From: an uncultured Bacilli bacterium
GTDB lineage: Bacteria; Bacillota_I; Bacilli_A; RF39; UBA660
NCBI GenBank assembly: GCA_910589375.1
Contig: CAJUTK010000001.1
Coordinates: 124,001 to 188,000 of the forward strand
Reading direction: 5' to 3'
Length of the DNA stretch: 64,000 bases
How positions within the stretch are numbered: position 1 is the stretch's first letter; every line of letters begins with the position of its first letter. The notes beneath the pieces are model-generated. The model was given only the letters and a program-made list of their open reading frames with translations, did no database searches and was not told where the DNA came from. This document shows, one piece after another, positions 18,939 through 26,971 of this stretch. A program made the position numbers and the translations under genes.

Positions 18939-19808
18939 TTACTCCTTATATAAAGTAATATCATGATTGTTATGAAGTTTCAAAATCTTACCCCATACAT
19001 CATCTTCTACATATCGATTCTTCTTTGGATGAACTAAATACCGAATAGAAAACTCCATATGGCTATCTACAACTTTCATATAGACAATTGGATCTAATTT
19101 ATTATAATAAATGCGATAATCTAAACTAATATCTTCCATTTCATTTTGCATTTTTTTGGGAATTCTTTTTACTACTTCATTTTGTGTAATGATCTCTAAC
19201 AATTTCTTTTTTGTCTCTTCTACATTGGCATCTAAAGTTGTTTTAACAACAATCTCACTCCAAATGTATTTAAAATTCTTATCTTCATTTTTAATAGGTG
19301 TCGTAAGAGCAAACGAATTAGGAATAGTAATCGCAATACCTGTGCTTTGTGAACTGTTTCCATTATTATCCACTTCTAATATTTCAAAATTAAGAGAACT
19401 GATATTAATAACATCTCCCTTAATACCATTTACTTCAATTCTATCTTCTACAACAAAAGGCTTTTTCATTTTGATATAAATACCTGCAAAAAAATTAAAT
19501 ATTAGTTCCCTTAAAGCAAGTGTTAACGCTGCTGATACAAAACTGATAATCGTAATAATATTATCTAAATATTTATCCCATAAAACAAAAATAATAATAA
19601 CATTTATAAGTGTTAAAATAATATTTGTTATTTGATAATAACGAAATGCTCTTTTTTGTTCAAAAACCATCAAAATATTCTTTAAACAAATTTTAATAAT
19701 TTTAAAAATTAAAAAGGAAAGTAATGTTAATAAAAAAGTTAAAAAGAGTTCTCCATCTAATCCTGTTTTTGCTTGTATCCAAAAACTAAAGTCTTCTAAA
19801 TACTTCAT
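18939..19808 (-). CDS. MscS-type mechanosensitive ion channel
   Basis: A 289-residue small-conductance mechanosensitive channel that would open under membrane tension after osmotic downshock. Visible: three membrane helices (about 20-42, 58-80 and 86-110), with the pore helix rich in Ala, Leu and Gly ending in FFAGIYIKMKKPF, then the MscS beta-domain signature (VEDRIEVNGIKGDVINIS) and a C-terminal alpha/beta domain. Length is that of compact MscS. GAGGTG precedes the ATG at 19808. First gene of a three-gene operon read from the promoter at 19834-19862. Confidence 0.9.
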   Translation of the reverse strand: MKYLEDFSFWIQAKTGLDGELFLTFLLTLLSFLIFKIIKICLKNILMVFEQKRAFRYYQITNIILTLINVIIIFVLWDKYLDNIITIISFVSAALTLALRELIFNFFAGIYIKMKKPFVVEDRIEVNGIKGDVINISSLNFEILEVDNNGNSSQSTGIAITIPNSFALTTPIKNEDKNFKYIWSEIVVKTTLDANVEETKKKLLEIITQNEVVKRIPKKMQNEMEDISLDYRIYYNKLDPIVYMKVVDSHMEFSIRYLVHPKKNRYVEDDVWGKILKLHNNHDITLYKE

Positions 19809-19833
19809 AAATCACCTCTTGCGCAATTAAGAC

Positions 19834-19862
19834 ATAATAACATATTTTAAAATTCCTGTCAA
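19834..19862 (-). promoter_or_regulatory. Promoter of the MscS operon, TTGACA-N17-TATTAT
   Basis: Minus-strand consensus TTGACA (19857-19862), 17-base spacer, TATTAT (19834-19839). The -35 box begins in the T tract of the upstream terminator. Confidence 0.82.
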
Positions 19863-19891
19863 AAAGTTATGCACACAAATGTACATAACTT
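19859..19891 (-). terminator. Terminator of the lipoprotein gene
   Basis: Twelve-base arms (19864-19875 and 19880-19891, one G-U pair) with a 4-base loop and a following T run on the minus strand. The stop codon of the lipoprotein gene overlaps the stem. Confidence 0.82.
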
Positions 19892-20900
19892 ATTTTTGTT
19901 TTTCTATATCTCCCTTTAAATAGGATTCTAATACATTTTGTAAAGTTTCAATTCTAATGTCTACTTCTTTACTGTTTGCTAACATCCCTTTATGATCTAA
20001 GCATAATTGGACATTGGTTACTGCTACGCAAAGTTCGCTTTCACGTTCATCAAGCAAGTCTGTAGCCCCTGTTTCTCTATGAACAATAAGCCATTTACCC
20101 TCAATAGCGGTAAGCAAATAATCTTCTGGTTCTGCTGTACTTCCCGTTCTAGCAATATAATCAGATCTCACTTTTAATAAAATTTTATCTGTCAAATCAA
20201 TAGTACGCAAAGAATATTCTGTATTGTTAAAAATAGTTCCTGTATAAACTGTCGTTTCTGTGTTTTTACCAACTTCTGCTTTTTCATCAATACATGTTAA
20301 ATAAGCTGTACGATATCCATAAGAAATATCTTTAGCTGCATCATAACTTTTTAAAACCTTTAAAATTTCTTCTGAAGTTGGCGTCTTTTTAGAGTTAATA
20401 AAGCGAATTAATGTCATCATACATTCCTCATCAACATCTAACTGATAAAGAGTACGTTTTGTATAATAGTAAAAAGAATATCCATCCTCTTCTTGAACGC
20501 CGATTTCTCTAGGCCAATTTGAATCTGTAATTCCTATTTCTTCATCAATATATTTTTTCTCCCTTGAAATAGTTTCATAGGTTAAAAGCTCTCCGTCTAA
20601 AGTAACAGGAACGTCTAAAGATTGTTCTAAAAAAGCACGCAATTCTTCTTTTAATAAAATAATTCTAGCAGAAATTTGCCTTTCAACACTTTCGGTATTT
20701 TTATTCATTGCTTCTAATTCTTTACAATCATGAATTAGAATTTCTAGTTCAGCTGGAACAGTGCTCTCTACATAATAAGTAGGCGCTAATGCATCTACGT
20801 TCTTGACACAGCCAGATAAACCAATTGTTAATAATGCAGAAAGTGCGAAATTACCAACTAATCTCATTTTTTTTGGAAACTTTTTCCCTATCTTATTCAT
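19890..20900 (-). CDS. Predicted lipoprotein, unknown function
   Basis: A 336-residue exported protein. ATG 20900 is chosen over the longest frame (20954) because a TATAAT box and a GGATGGG ribosome binding site lie between them. Basic N-terminus, hydrophobic stretch, then LSGC, with the Cys near residue 31, indicates a lipoprotein. The mature part is acidic, helical at first and beta-rich later (SYGYRTAYLTCIDE, then a TAIEGKWLIVHRE strand). I do not recognise the family. It follows the YnbB-like gene but has its own extended -10 promoter and terminator. Confidence 0.7.
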   Translation of the reverse strand: MNKIGKKFPKKMRLVGNFALSALLTIGLSGCVKNVDALAPTYYVESTVPAELEILIHDCKELEAMNKNTESVERQISARIILLKEELRAFLEQSLDVPVTLDGELLTYETISREKKYIDEEIGITDSNWPREIGVQEEDGYSFYYYTKRTLYQLDVDEECMMTLIRFINSKKTPTSEEILKVLKSYDAAKDISYGYRTAYLTCIDEKAEVGKNTETTVYTGTIFNNTEYSLRTIDLTDKILLKVRSDYIARTGSTAEPEDYLLTAIEGKWLIVHRETGATDLLDERESELCVAVTNVQLCLDHKGMLANSKEVDIRIETLQNVLESYLKGDIEKQK

Positions 20901-20932
20901 ATTATCCCATCCTATTAAACTCATTATATCAT

Positions 20933-20941
20933 AATTTATAA
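20933..20941 (-). promoter_or_regulatory. Extended -10 promoter (TGaTATAAT)
   Basis: Minus-strand TGATATAAT at 20933-20941, 33 bases upstream of the ATG at 20900, with no good -35 box. It supports the shorter start of the lipoprotein gene. Confidence 0.55.
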
Positions 20942-20954
20942 AAAAGAAAGACAA

Positions 20955-22202
20955 TTATTCATTGCCTTTACATTTTTCTAATTCATAGATTGCTGATAAT
21001 ATACCAAGCTTTCCATATTCATAAGTAAGCCCTCCTTGTTGATAAGCAATATATGGCTCACGGATAGGGCCATCACAAGATAATTCAATAGAAGATCCTT
21101 GTGTAAATGTACCTGCTGCCATAATCACTTTATCAGTATATCCTGGCATATCCCATGGTTCTGGGACAGCAAATGCATCTATTGGAGAACCTTTTTGAAT
21201 ACCTTGGCAATATTTGATTAATTTTTCTGGATTATGAAAACAAATATTTTGAACAATATCCGCTCTTTTTTCATTCCACTTAGGTTCTACCTCATATCCT
21301 AACTTTTCTAATACTTTACTAGTTAAGATAGCGGTTTTTAAACTACTTGCTACTACACTAGGAGCAAGAAATAATCCCTGAGCAATTGATTTGTTAATAC
21401 CAAGAGTAGGTCCAACTTCTCTACCTTCTCCTGGAAGAGTTAGTCTTTCAGAAGCTAGTTCTACTAAGTCTTTACGCCCTGCTATATAAGCGCCATTAGG
21501 GGCAATTCCACCACCTAAATTTTTAATTAAAGAACCAACTATTACATCTGCTCCTACCATGGTAGGTTCTTTTTCAGACACGAACTCACAATAGCAGTTA
21601 TCTATCATAATTATTACGTTTTTATCAGCTGTTCTAATATCTTTTATAATTTGTTCTACCTTGTCAATCGTTATACTTTTACGGCTAGAATACCCCTTAG
21701 AGCGTTGAATCTCTATCAACTTTACAGTATTATTTCTTAAATATTGTAAAATGGTTTCTGTATCAAATTCATTATCCTTTAATTCTATTTGATCATACTT
21801 TATTCCAAATGATTTTAAAGAACTATCATTATCCTCTATTCCAATTACTTCATGTAAGGTATCATAAGGAGTACCTGTAATACTAAGCATTAAATCTCCT
21901 GGTCTTAAAAATGCGAATAGGGCAACAGTTAAAGCATGGCTACCGGAAATAAACTGACTTCTAACCAAAGCATCTTCTGCTCCTAGTACATCTGCAAATA
22001 CTTTTTCTATAGTATCTCTTCCTATATCATCATAACCATAGCCTGTTGTAGTTCCAAAATGAGTATCTGAAAAATGATATTTTTGAAAAGCATCTAATAC
22101 TTTTTTAGAATTGGTAAATTCTAACTCCTCTATTTTCTTAAATTCTTCTTTTAGTTCTTCTTCACAATCTATTACCAACTGTTTTAAATCTTCATAACTC
22201 AT
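20955..22202 (-). CDS. Methionine gamma-lyase-family PLP enzyme (YnbB-like)
   Basis: A 415-residue pyridoxal-phosphate enzyme of the family annotated as aluminium-resistance or methionine gamma-lyase-like (B. subtilis YnbB). Visible: the aminotransferase-fold core, FISGSHALTVALFAFLRPGD split around the cofactor phosphate, the aspartate in MIDNCYCEF, and the PLP lysine in SLIKNLGGGIAPNG near residue 227. Length is typical. The physiological substrate is not known. ATG overlaps the TGA of the SDR gene (ATGA), so the two are coupled. Confidence 0.88.
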   Translation of the reverse strand: MSYEDLKQLVIDCEEELKEEFKKIEELEFTNSKKVLDAFQKYHFSDTHFGTTTGYGYDDIGRDTIEKVFADVLGAEDALVRSQFISGSHALTVALFAFLRPGDLMLSITGTPYDTLHEVIGIEDNDSSLKSFGIKYDQIELKDNEFDTETILQYLRNNTVKLIEIQRSKGYSSRKSITIDKVEQIIKDIRTADKNVIIMIDNCYCEFVSEKEPTMVGADVIVGSLIKNLGGGIAPNGAYIAGRKDLVELASERLTLPGEGREVGPTLGINKSIAQGLFLAPSVVASSLKTAILTSKVLEKLGYEVEPKWNEKRADIVQNICFHNPEKLIKYCQGIQKGSPIDAFAVPEPWDMPGYTDKVIMAAGTFTQGSSIELSCDGPIREPYIAYQQGGLTYEYGKLGILSAIYELEKCKGNE

Positions 22203-22930
22203 AATATTCCTCCATCTACTCTTATTACCGTATTATTAATATAACTTGCTTGATTGCTTGCTAAAAAGAAAATGACATTTGCTATTTCTTCTGGCTCTGC
22301 AAATCTTTTTAACATAATTTTCTTCATTTCCTCTTCTTTATATTCAGGCATCATCTCTTTTACAGAATCAGTATTAGTCCAACCTGGAGCCACTGCATTT
22401 ACTCGTATAGTAGGCATTAAAACACGAGCTAAATTATGAGTTAATGAAATGACACCTGCTTTAGAGGCATCATAATCTAAGCTTAAAGGTGAATTACAAT
22501 CAATTCCATTATTAGAAGAAACATTAATAATAACTCCGCTTTTATTATCTAACATATATCTAGATACACATTTACTTACATAAAACATTCCTACTAAATT
22601 TGTATCTAATACTTTTCTAAAATTCTCTACTGTATGGTTAAAAAATTCATCAGGAATATCCATACCAGCATTATTTACTAAAATATCAATCCTACCATAA
22701 GTAGAAATTATTTTTTCTATCATAGCATCTACTTCATTTTCTTTTGAAATATCCGCTTTTATTATCATAGCAGATACTCCCGTTTCTTCTATCTTTTTTT
22801 GTAACTCTAACGCTTCTTTTTCACTAGTATGATAATTAATGATAACAGTATCTTTATTCTTAGCAAAAGAATGTGCTGTTGCAGCACCGATTCCACGACT
22901 TGCTCCTGTTATTAAAACGATTCTATTCAT
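22199..22930 (-). CDS. Short-chain dehydrogenase/reductase (FabG-like)
   Basis: A 243-residue SDR enzyme using NAD(P)H. Visible: the Rossmann motif TGASRGIGAA (7-16), NNAG near residue 87, the active-site Ser in VSSNNG and the YDASKAG Tyr-Lys pair near 153-157, and a C-terminal RVDGGIL. The sequence resembles 3-oxoacyl-ACP reductases, but there are no other fatty-acid genes nearby, so the substrate is open. It overlaps the YnbB-like gene by 4 bases and would be cotranscribed from the promoter at 22957-22985. Confidence 0.9.
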   Translation of the reverse strand: MNRIVLITGASRGIGAATAHSFAKNKDTVIINYHTSEKEALELQKKIEETGVSAMIIKADISKENEVDAMIEKIISTYGRIDILVNNAGMDIPDEFFNHTVENFRKVLDTNLVGMFYVSKCVSRYMLDNKSGVIINVSSNNGIDCNSPLSLDYDASKAGVISLTHNLARVLMPTIRVNAVAPGWTNTDSVKEMMPEYKEEEMKKIMLKRFAEPEEIANVIFFLASNQASYINNTVIRVDGGIL

Positions 22931-22956
22931 AAGCCACCTCTCATTTTATCTACTAC

Positions 22957-22985
22957 ATTATAGCAAGTAATCCCTTTAAAGTCCA
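22957..22985 (-). promoter_or_regulatory. Promoter of the SDR-ynbB operon, TGGACT-N17-TATAAT
   Basis: Minus-strand TGGACT (22980-22985), 17-base spacer, TATAAT (22957-22962). It begins immediately after the T tract of the preceding terminator. Confidence 0.65.
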
Positions 22986-22986
22986 T

Positions 22987-23012
22987 TAGAAAAAGTAGGT
23001 TTTTCCTACTTT
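22987..23012 (-). terminator. Terminator of the putative Rossmann protein gene
   Basis: AAAGTAGG (22992-22999) pairs with CCTACTTT (23005-23012) across a 5-base loop, followed by T-rich sequence on the minus strand. It contains the stop codon of that gene. Confidence 0.82.
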
Positions 23013-23728
23013 ACTACCCTACTACTGATTATTGGATATTTAAAAGAATATTGTTTTGCATATTCCTCTCTTACTTCAAAGCCATCAGCCTCTTGCTTTT
23101 TCGCTAAAGCATAAACTTCTCTCTTATAATTTTCATAAGTAAGACGTGACATCATCATACATCCTGATGGATCCCTAATTAACTCATAATGGATACATCC
23201 ACACATTGCTAAAAAGAATTCTTTATGTGATAAAGTAGCTTTCCTAATAATTGTTTCTGTTGCCTTACAAGGCATAATTCCTACTATCAAATCAAAGGAA
23301 TCTACTGGCATACTATAAGAAAATGCTTCTCTATGCAATTTTACATTTCCCAATTTATCCACTACTAACCATGGATCATAAGTAGTAATTGTTCCTTTAC
23401 CACCATGTTCCTGCTGGAGTTCATCTACATATTTTGCAAATGCTGGGAATACACCTCCACCAATTTCTAGAATGTGAGCATCCCATCCATATCTTTCTCC
23501 TACCATCTTTGCAAACTGAAGATAACAATTTTCCTCTGGTTCGAGCATATCAAAAGCTGCATAGATTTGTTTTAAAATATCTGGTAAATCTTTTGTTGGA
23601 ATAGGTGCTAAAAAAGTACTTAACAATAAATCTATATTATTATCAGAATATCCCCATCCATATATCTGTAGATAATCCGCTAATTTCTTCATATACAAGA
23701 TTTGTTCCGTTGCACTCAATTTTTTCAT
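23006..23728 (-). CDS. Putative SAM-binding Rossmann-fold protein
   Basis: A 240-residue protein; ATG 23728 follows an AGGGGA site, and the longer frame to 23782 would cover the promoter. A methyltransferase-like motif I is visible (ILEIGGGVFPAF), followed by an acidic strand end (TTYDPW) and FDLIVGIMPCKAT, as in class I SAM-binding folds. The rest is unfamiliar, with several Cys and Met, and no substrate motif is recognised. It has its own promoter and terminator and is divergent from the secreted peptidase gene. Methyltransferase activity is not established. Confidence 0.6.
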   Translation of the reverse strand: MKKLSATEQILYMKKLADYLQIYGWGYSDNNIDLLLSTFLAPIPTKDLPDILKQIYAAFDMLEPEENCYLQFAKMVGERYGWDAHILEIGGGVFPAFAKYVDELQQEHGGKGTITTYDPWLVVDKLGNVKLHREAFSYSMPVDSFDLIVGIMPCKATETIIRKATLSHKEFFLAMCGCIHYELIRDPSGCMMMSRLTYENYKREVYALAKKQEADGFEVREEYAKQYSFKYPIISSRVVK

Positions 23729-23753
23729 GGAATATCCCCTTTTCTGTTGGTAT

Positions 23754-23782
23754 ATTCTAACACAGTGGAAAAAGGAAGTCAA
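23754..23782 (-). promoter_or_regulatory. Promoter, TTGACT-N17-TAGAAT
   Basis: Minus-strand TTGACT (23777-23782), 17-base spacer, TAGAAT (23754-23759), 26 bases before the ATG at 23728. Confidence 0.65.
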
Positions 23783-23861
23783 AATTTCTCAAACTCGTAG
23801 CAATTTTAAAAAAAATTTATTATAATACAGTTTATAAAGAAATGACATAAAAGGAGTATAT

Positions 23862-24971
23862 ATGACAAATAATAAAAAGAAAAGAATTTTCACCACCTTA
23901 GGAATTATCCTATTTTTAATAGGTATATCTACTATATTTATAGTAAATAATAATTTAAAAGAGAAAAAAGAATTCAAAAACACTCAAGAGTCTAATAATA
24001 AGGAAGAAAAATCAAATACGCATAAGGATAAGGTTATAGAAAACAAAGAAGAGGAAAAAGTAGAAAAAGAAAATACTGATGATAAAAAGGATAATTCCTC
24101 TACTAATAAAACAAGTAACAAAAAACCTACAAGCAGCAAAAATACAAATACGAATAGTTCGTCTAATAAACCTAGTAATAATGAAAGTAGCAATAAACCT
24201 TCTGAAAAGCCTAGCAATAGTAATACTAATACCAATACTAAACCAGAAGAAAAGCCAGTTACTCCTCCAAAAGAGGATAAAAATGATACTAAAAGAAAAT
24301 CAATGGAAAAAGCTTATGGTATTAAAATAGTATACGGCAATGAAATAGGAGACTACAAACCAAAAGGAATTACTCCTACTAAACTTACTAGTGAAAGCGA
24401 TATCGAAAATTATTTAAATCGTCTAAACACTGAATTAGCAAAATATCCTAAAGGATTTTTTCAAGACTTTAATAAAAAAGCAATGCCTTTAACTATCTAT
24501 TTAATTAAAAGCGCTAATGGTTCTTTTTCTGGCTTTACTGATTACCAATTTATGAATAATATTAAAATGACCTTAGCGACTGATTACAATTTTGAATATA
24601 CTATTCATCATGAGATGATGCATTATATAGACTGCTATTTAAATATTGTAATGTATCCTAAAACACCTTATGAAGAATATGAAGCTTTAAATCCTAAAGA
24701 TTTTACGTATGGAAATGCTACTACTAAACAAATTTATAATATGGAAACAAATCAAAGAGGAGCTTATTTTGTTTCCCAATATGGATCAACTCATGTAGCA
24801 GAAGATAGAGCAGAAGTTTTTAAATTTATGACAGCAAGAGCTTATGCTCCTACTGGATGTTTTGAAAAAGATGAAGTGATTAGAAAAAAAGCAGAAGTGA
24901 TTAGTAGACAAATTAAGACCTACTTCCCTTCTGTTACAGGATCTACTCATTGGGATAGATTTATAAAATAA
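23862..24971 (+). CDS. Secreted/anchored zinc metallopeptidase with low-complexity linker
   Basis: A 369-residue protein. A basic N-terminus and one membrane segment (about 9-29) place the rest outside the cell. Residues 35-145 are a Lys/Glu then Asn/Ser/Thr/Pro-rich linker likely spanning the wall. The C-terminal domain holds the zinc site HHEMMH near residue 249 and a downstream AEDRAEVF segment supplying the third ligand (Glu), the arrangement of anthrax-lethal-factor-like (ATLF) gluzincins. A GGAG site precedes the ATG, and a TATAAT box lies at 23821-23826. Substrate unknown. It shares a terminator with the convergent VWA gene. Confidence 0.8.
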   Translation: MTNNKKKRIFTTLGIILFLIGISTIFIVNNNLKEKKEFKNTQESNNKEEKSNTHKDKVIENKEEEKVEKENTDDKKDNSSTNKTSNKKPTSSKNTNTNSSSNKPSNNESSNKPSEKPSNSNTNTNTKPEEKPVTPPKEDKNDTKRKSMEKAYGIKIVYGNEIGDYKPKGITPTKLTSESDIENYLNRLNTELAKYPKGFFQDFNKKAMPLTIYLIKSANGSFSGFTDYQFMNNIKMTLATDYNFEYTIHHEMMHYIDCYLNIVMYPKTPYEEYEALNPKDFTYGNATTKQIYNMETNQRGAYFVSQYGSTHVAEDRAEVFKFMTARAYAPTGCFEKDEVIRKKAEVISRQIKTYFPSVTGSTHWDRFIK

Positions 24972-24992
24972 TAGAATGAAATTCATTCTATT
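24970..24992. terminator. Bidirectional terminator, peptidase/VWA genes
   Basis: AATAGAATGAA (24970-24980) pairs with TTCATTCTATT (24982-24992), with T runs on both strands. It lies between converging genes. Confidence 0.85.
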
Positions 24993-24998
24993 ATTTTT

Positions 24999-25592
24999 TT
25001 ACTTTTCTTCTAAACCATTATTCCAACAAGCATCTAATTCCTCATCATTTGCTAATTTGCAAACAGCCTCACTTAAGCATCCGTACATTGCTCTAGTACA
25101 CTTACTACTAGCTTCATAGTTAGAAATATGCTTTTTAGAAATACCAATTGACATTCCTTCTTGATAAGCATCTATATTAGCGCCTAAATAAATAAACTCC
25201 CAATCCTTTTTAGATGTAATTAGTTTTTTGACTTTATCACGAGTAAATTCACGGCTAGAATTTTCCATACCATCTGTGGTAATAACAAATATTACTTTAC
25301 TGTTTTTCGCTCTTTTACTAATTTTTTGAATAGTAAAACCAATCGCATCCATTAAAGACGTTGTACTACCAACATAATAATCTTTTTCTGCTAAAGGTTT
25401 TACATCTGAAATATCTTTTCCATCATGTAGAAATTCTAACGAAGAATCAAATAATACTGTCGTTATTTTTACTTCTCCTTTTAATTTTTTCTGTTTTTCT
25501 AGAAAGCTATTATACCCTCCTATCGTATCACTTTCTAACCCGGCCATAGAGCCACTTCTGTCTAATAAAAAGACAATTTCTGTTTTTTTCAT
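24999..25592 (-). CDS. VWA domain protein (TerY-like)
   Basis: A 197-residue von Willebrand factor A domain protein. The metal-ion-dependent adhesion site is intact: DRSGSM near residue 10, a Thr in the TTSLMDAIG region and the Asp in TTDGMENSS. It is cytoplasmic (no signal). ATG 25592 is used because GGAGG lies 6 bases upstream; the longer frame adds 6 residues with no binding site. Related VWA proteins are commonly encoded next to HTH proteins of the kind found divergently at 25665. They are thought to act as metal-dependent scaffolds; the partner here is unknown. Confidence 0.85.
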   Translation of the reverse strand: MKKTEIVFLLDRSGSMAGLESDTIGGYNSFLEKQKKLKGEVKITTVLFDSSLEFLHDGKDISDVKPLAEKDYYVGSTTSLMDAIGFTIQKISKRAKNSKVIFVITTDGMENSSREFTRDKVKKLITSKKDWEFIYLGANIDAYQEGMSIGISKKHISNYEASSKCTRAMYGCLSEAVCKLANDEELDACWNNGLEEK

Positions 25593-25664
25593 AATATTCC
25601 TCCGTTTCATGCTATAATGATACTAAATTCCAATTACAATTTGGTCGCTTTGGAGGGGACATTT

Positions 25665-26162
25665 ATGAATACATTAGAAAAATTAAAACAATATATTGAA
25701 GCCAATTTAGAAGAAACAATTTTTATGAGTGCATTACCCTTAGAATGTGATATGGCAATACCTAAACGGGCATGCAAAATAGGTTCTATTCAAGAATATA
25801 TGGAAAAAGAAAAAGAAGATAATACTTTTACTTCACTTCTTTTTTCTTATATAGATTCTAAGGGATTAAAAGATTCCGACATTTATCATAAAGCAAATAT
25901 AGATAGAAGACTTTTTTCAAAAATTAGAAGTAATGAATTTTATCATCCAAAAAAAGAAACAGTAATTGCTTTAGGCCTCGCTTTAGAACTAGCTATAGAA
26001 GACTTCGAGAAATTACTTACAAATGCCTCTTATTCTTTACCTAAAAATAATGTTTTCGATTTAATTATTCGTTTTTGTGTTACGGAAAAAATCTATAACC
26101 TAATAGAAGTAAATGCATTACTTTCCGAATATCTTTGCCCACTACTTGGAAATGAGGATTAA
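25665..26162 (+). CDS. HTH-containing protein of the VWA-associated family
   Basis: A 165-residue protein; ATG 25665 is preferred because GGAGGGG lies 7 bases upstream, while the longer frame starts inside the TATAAT box at 25613-25618. The central part (SYIDSKGLKDSDIYHKANI split, then RRLFSKIRSN, then ALGLALELAIEDFEKLL) is an XRE-like helix-turn-helix, and the family recurs beside TerY-like VWA proteins across Firmicutes. The N-terminal 45 residues are a separate helical segment with PKRACK. The stop is immediately followed by the amidohydrolase ATG. A regulatory or sensor role is inference. Confidence 0.75.
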   Translation: MNTLEKLKQYIEANLEETIFMSALPLECDMAIPKRACKIGSIQEYMEKEKEDNTFTSLLFSYIDSKGLKDSDIYHKANIDRRLFSKIRSNEFYHPKKETVIALGLALELAIEDFEKLLTNASYSLPKNNVFDLIIRFCVTEKIYNLIEVNALLSEYLCPLLGNED

Positions 26163-26924
26163 ATGATAGAAGTATGGAATGAATATAATCATACTATCCC
26201 TATTATTGTCTCAATTCCTCATAGTGGTACATTTCTACCAAAGAGAATGAAAGAAAAGTTATATGAAAACATTTTATTACCAAATATGGATTGGTATTTA
26301 AATGAATTATATTCTTTTTTGAAAGACTTAGAAATAACAACTCTAATTAATAATACTAGTAGATATGTAATTGATGTTAATAGAAAAATAGAAGAAAAGA
26401 AAACAGATTCCTATTCTGAAAACTATGTTTATTTAAAGACAACTTTTAATGATAACATGTATAAAAATCTTCCTACAGAAAAAGAAATACAAGATAGAAT
26501 CAAATTATACTATAATCCCTATCATCAAAAATTAAATGCTTTAATTAAAGAAAAGGAAAAACATTTTAAAAAAGTTTTTCTCATAGATTTGCACAGTTTT
26601 GGTCGTGATTTAAAAGTAGATATTGTTCTTGGAAATAGTAATGGGAAAACTTCTTCTAATTCTTTTTTCTTAGACATTCAAAAAATGTTAGAAAGTATTG
26701 GCTTTCAAATATCTTTAAATACTCCCTATAGTGGTGGGTATATTATAAAAGAGTATTCTTCTACTATAGAAACAATTCAAATTGAGTTAAATTATCAAAC
26801 TTATATTGATCATAAAATATTTGGGAAAGAAGAATTTCCTAATAGAAATGAACAACTATTTTTAACTGCACAAAAGCAATTACAAGAATTCTTTATACAA
26901 CTAATAGATTATTGTTCCAAATAA
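26163..26924 (+). CDS. N-formylglutamate amidohydrolase-like protein
   Basis: A 253-residue member of the N-formylglutamate amidohydrolase family, zinc-dependent hydrolases that release glutamate from N-formylglutamate or cleave similar amides. Visible: SIPHSGTF at 18-25 (metal and substrate pocket), RYVIDVNR, IDLHSFG near residue 140, LGNSNG, TPYSGGYI and IQIELN. Length is normal. No histidine-degradation genes are nearby, so the substrate may differ from the classic HutG one. It starts right after the HTH gene stop with GAGGATT as binding site, so the two are cotranscribed. Confidence 0.88.
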   Translation: MIEVWNEYNHTIPIIVSIPHSGTFLPKRMKEKLYENILLPNMDWYLNELYSFLKDLEITTLINNTSRYVIDVNRKIEEKKTDSYSENYVYLKTTFNDNMYKNLPTEKEIQDRIKLYYNPYHQKLNALIKEKEKHFKKVFLIDLHSFGRDLKVDIVLGNSNGKTSSNSFFLDIQKMLESIGFQISLNTPYSGGYIIKEYSSTIETIQIELNYQTYIDHKIFGKEEFPNRNEQLFLTAQKQLQEFFIQLIDYCSK

Positions 26925-26938
26925 ATTTAAAGCTATGT

Positions 26939-26961
26939 AAAAAAGCCTTATGGGCTTTTTT
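26939..26961 (+). terminator. Terminator after the amidohydrolase gene
   Basis: AAAAAAGCC (26939-26947) pairs with GGCTTTTTT (26953-26961). The A/T-rich flanks could also serve the converging kinase-like gene. Confidence 0.85.
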
Positions 26962-26971
26962 CTATTCATTC

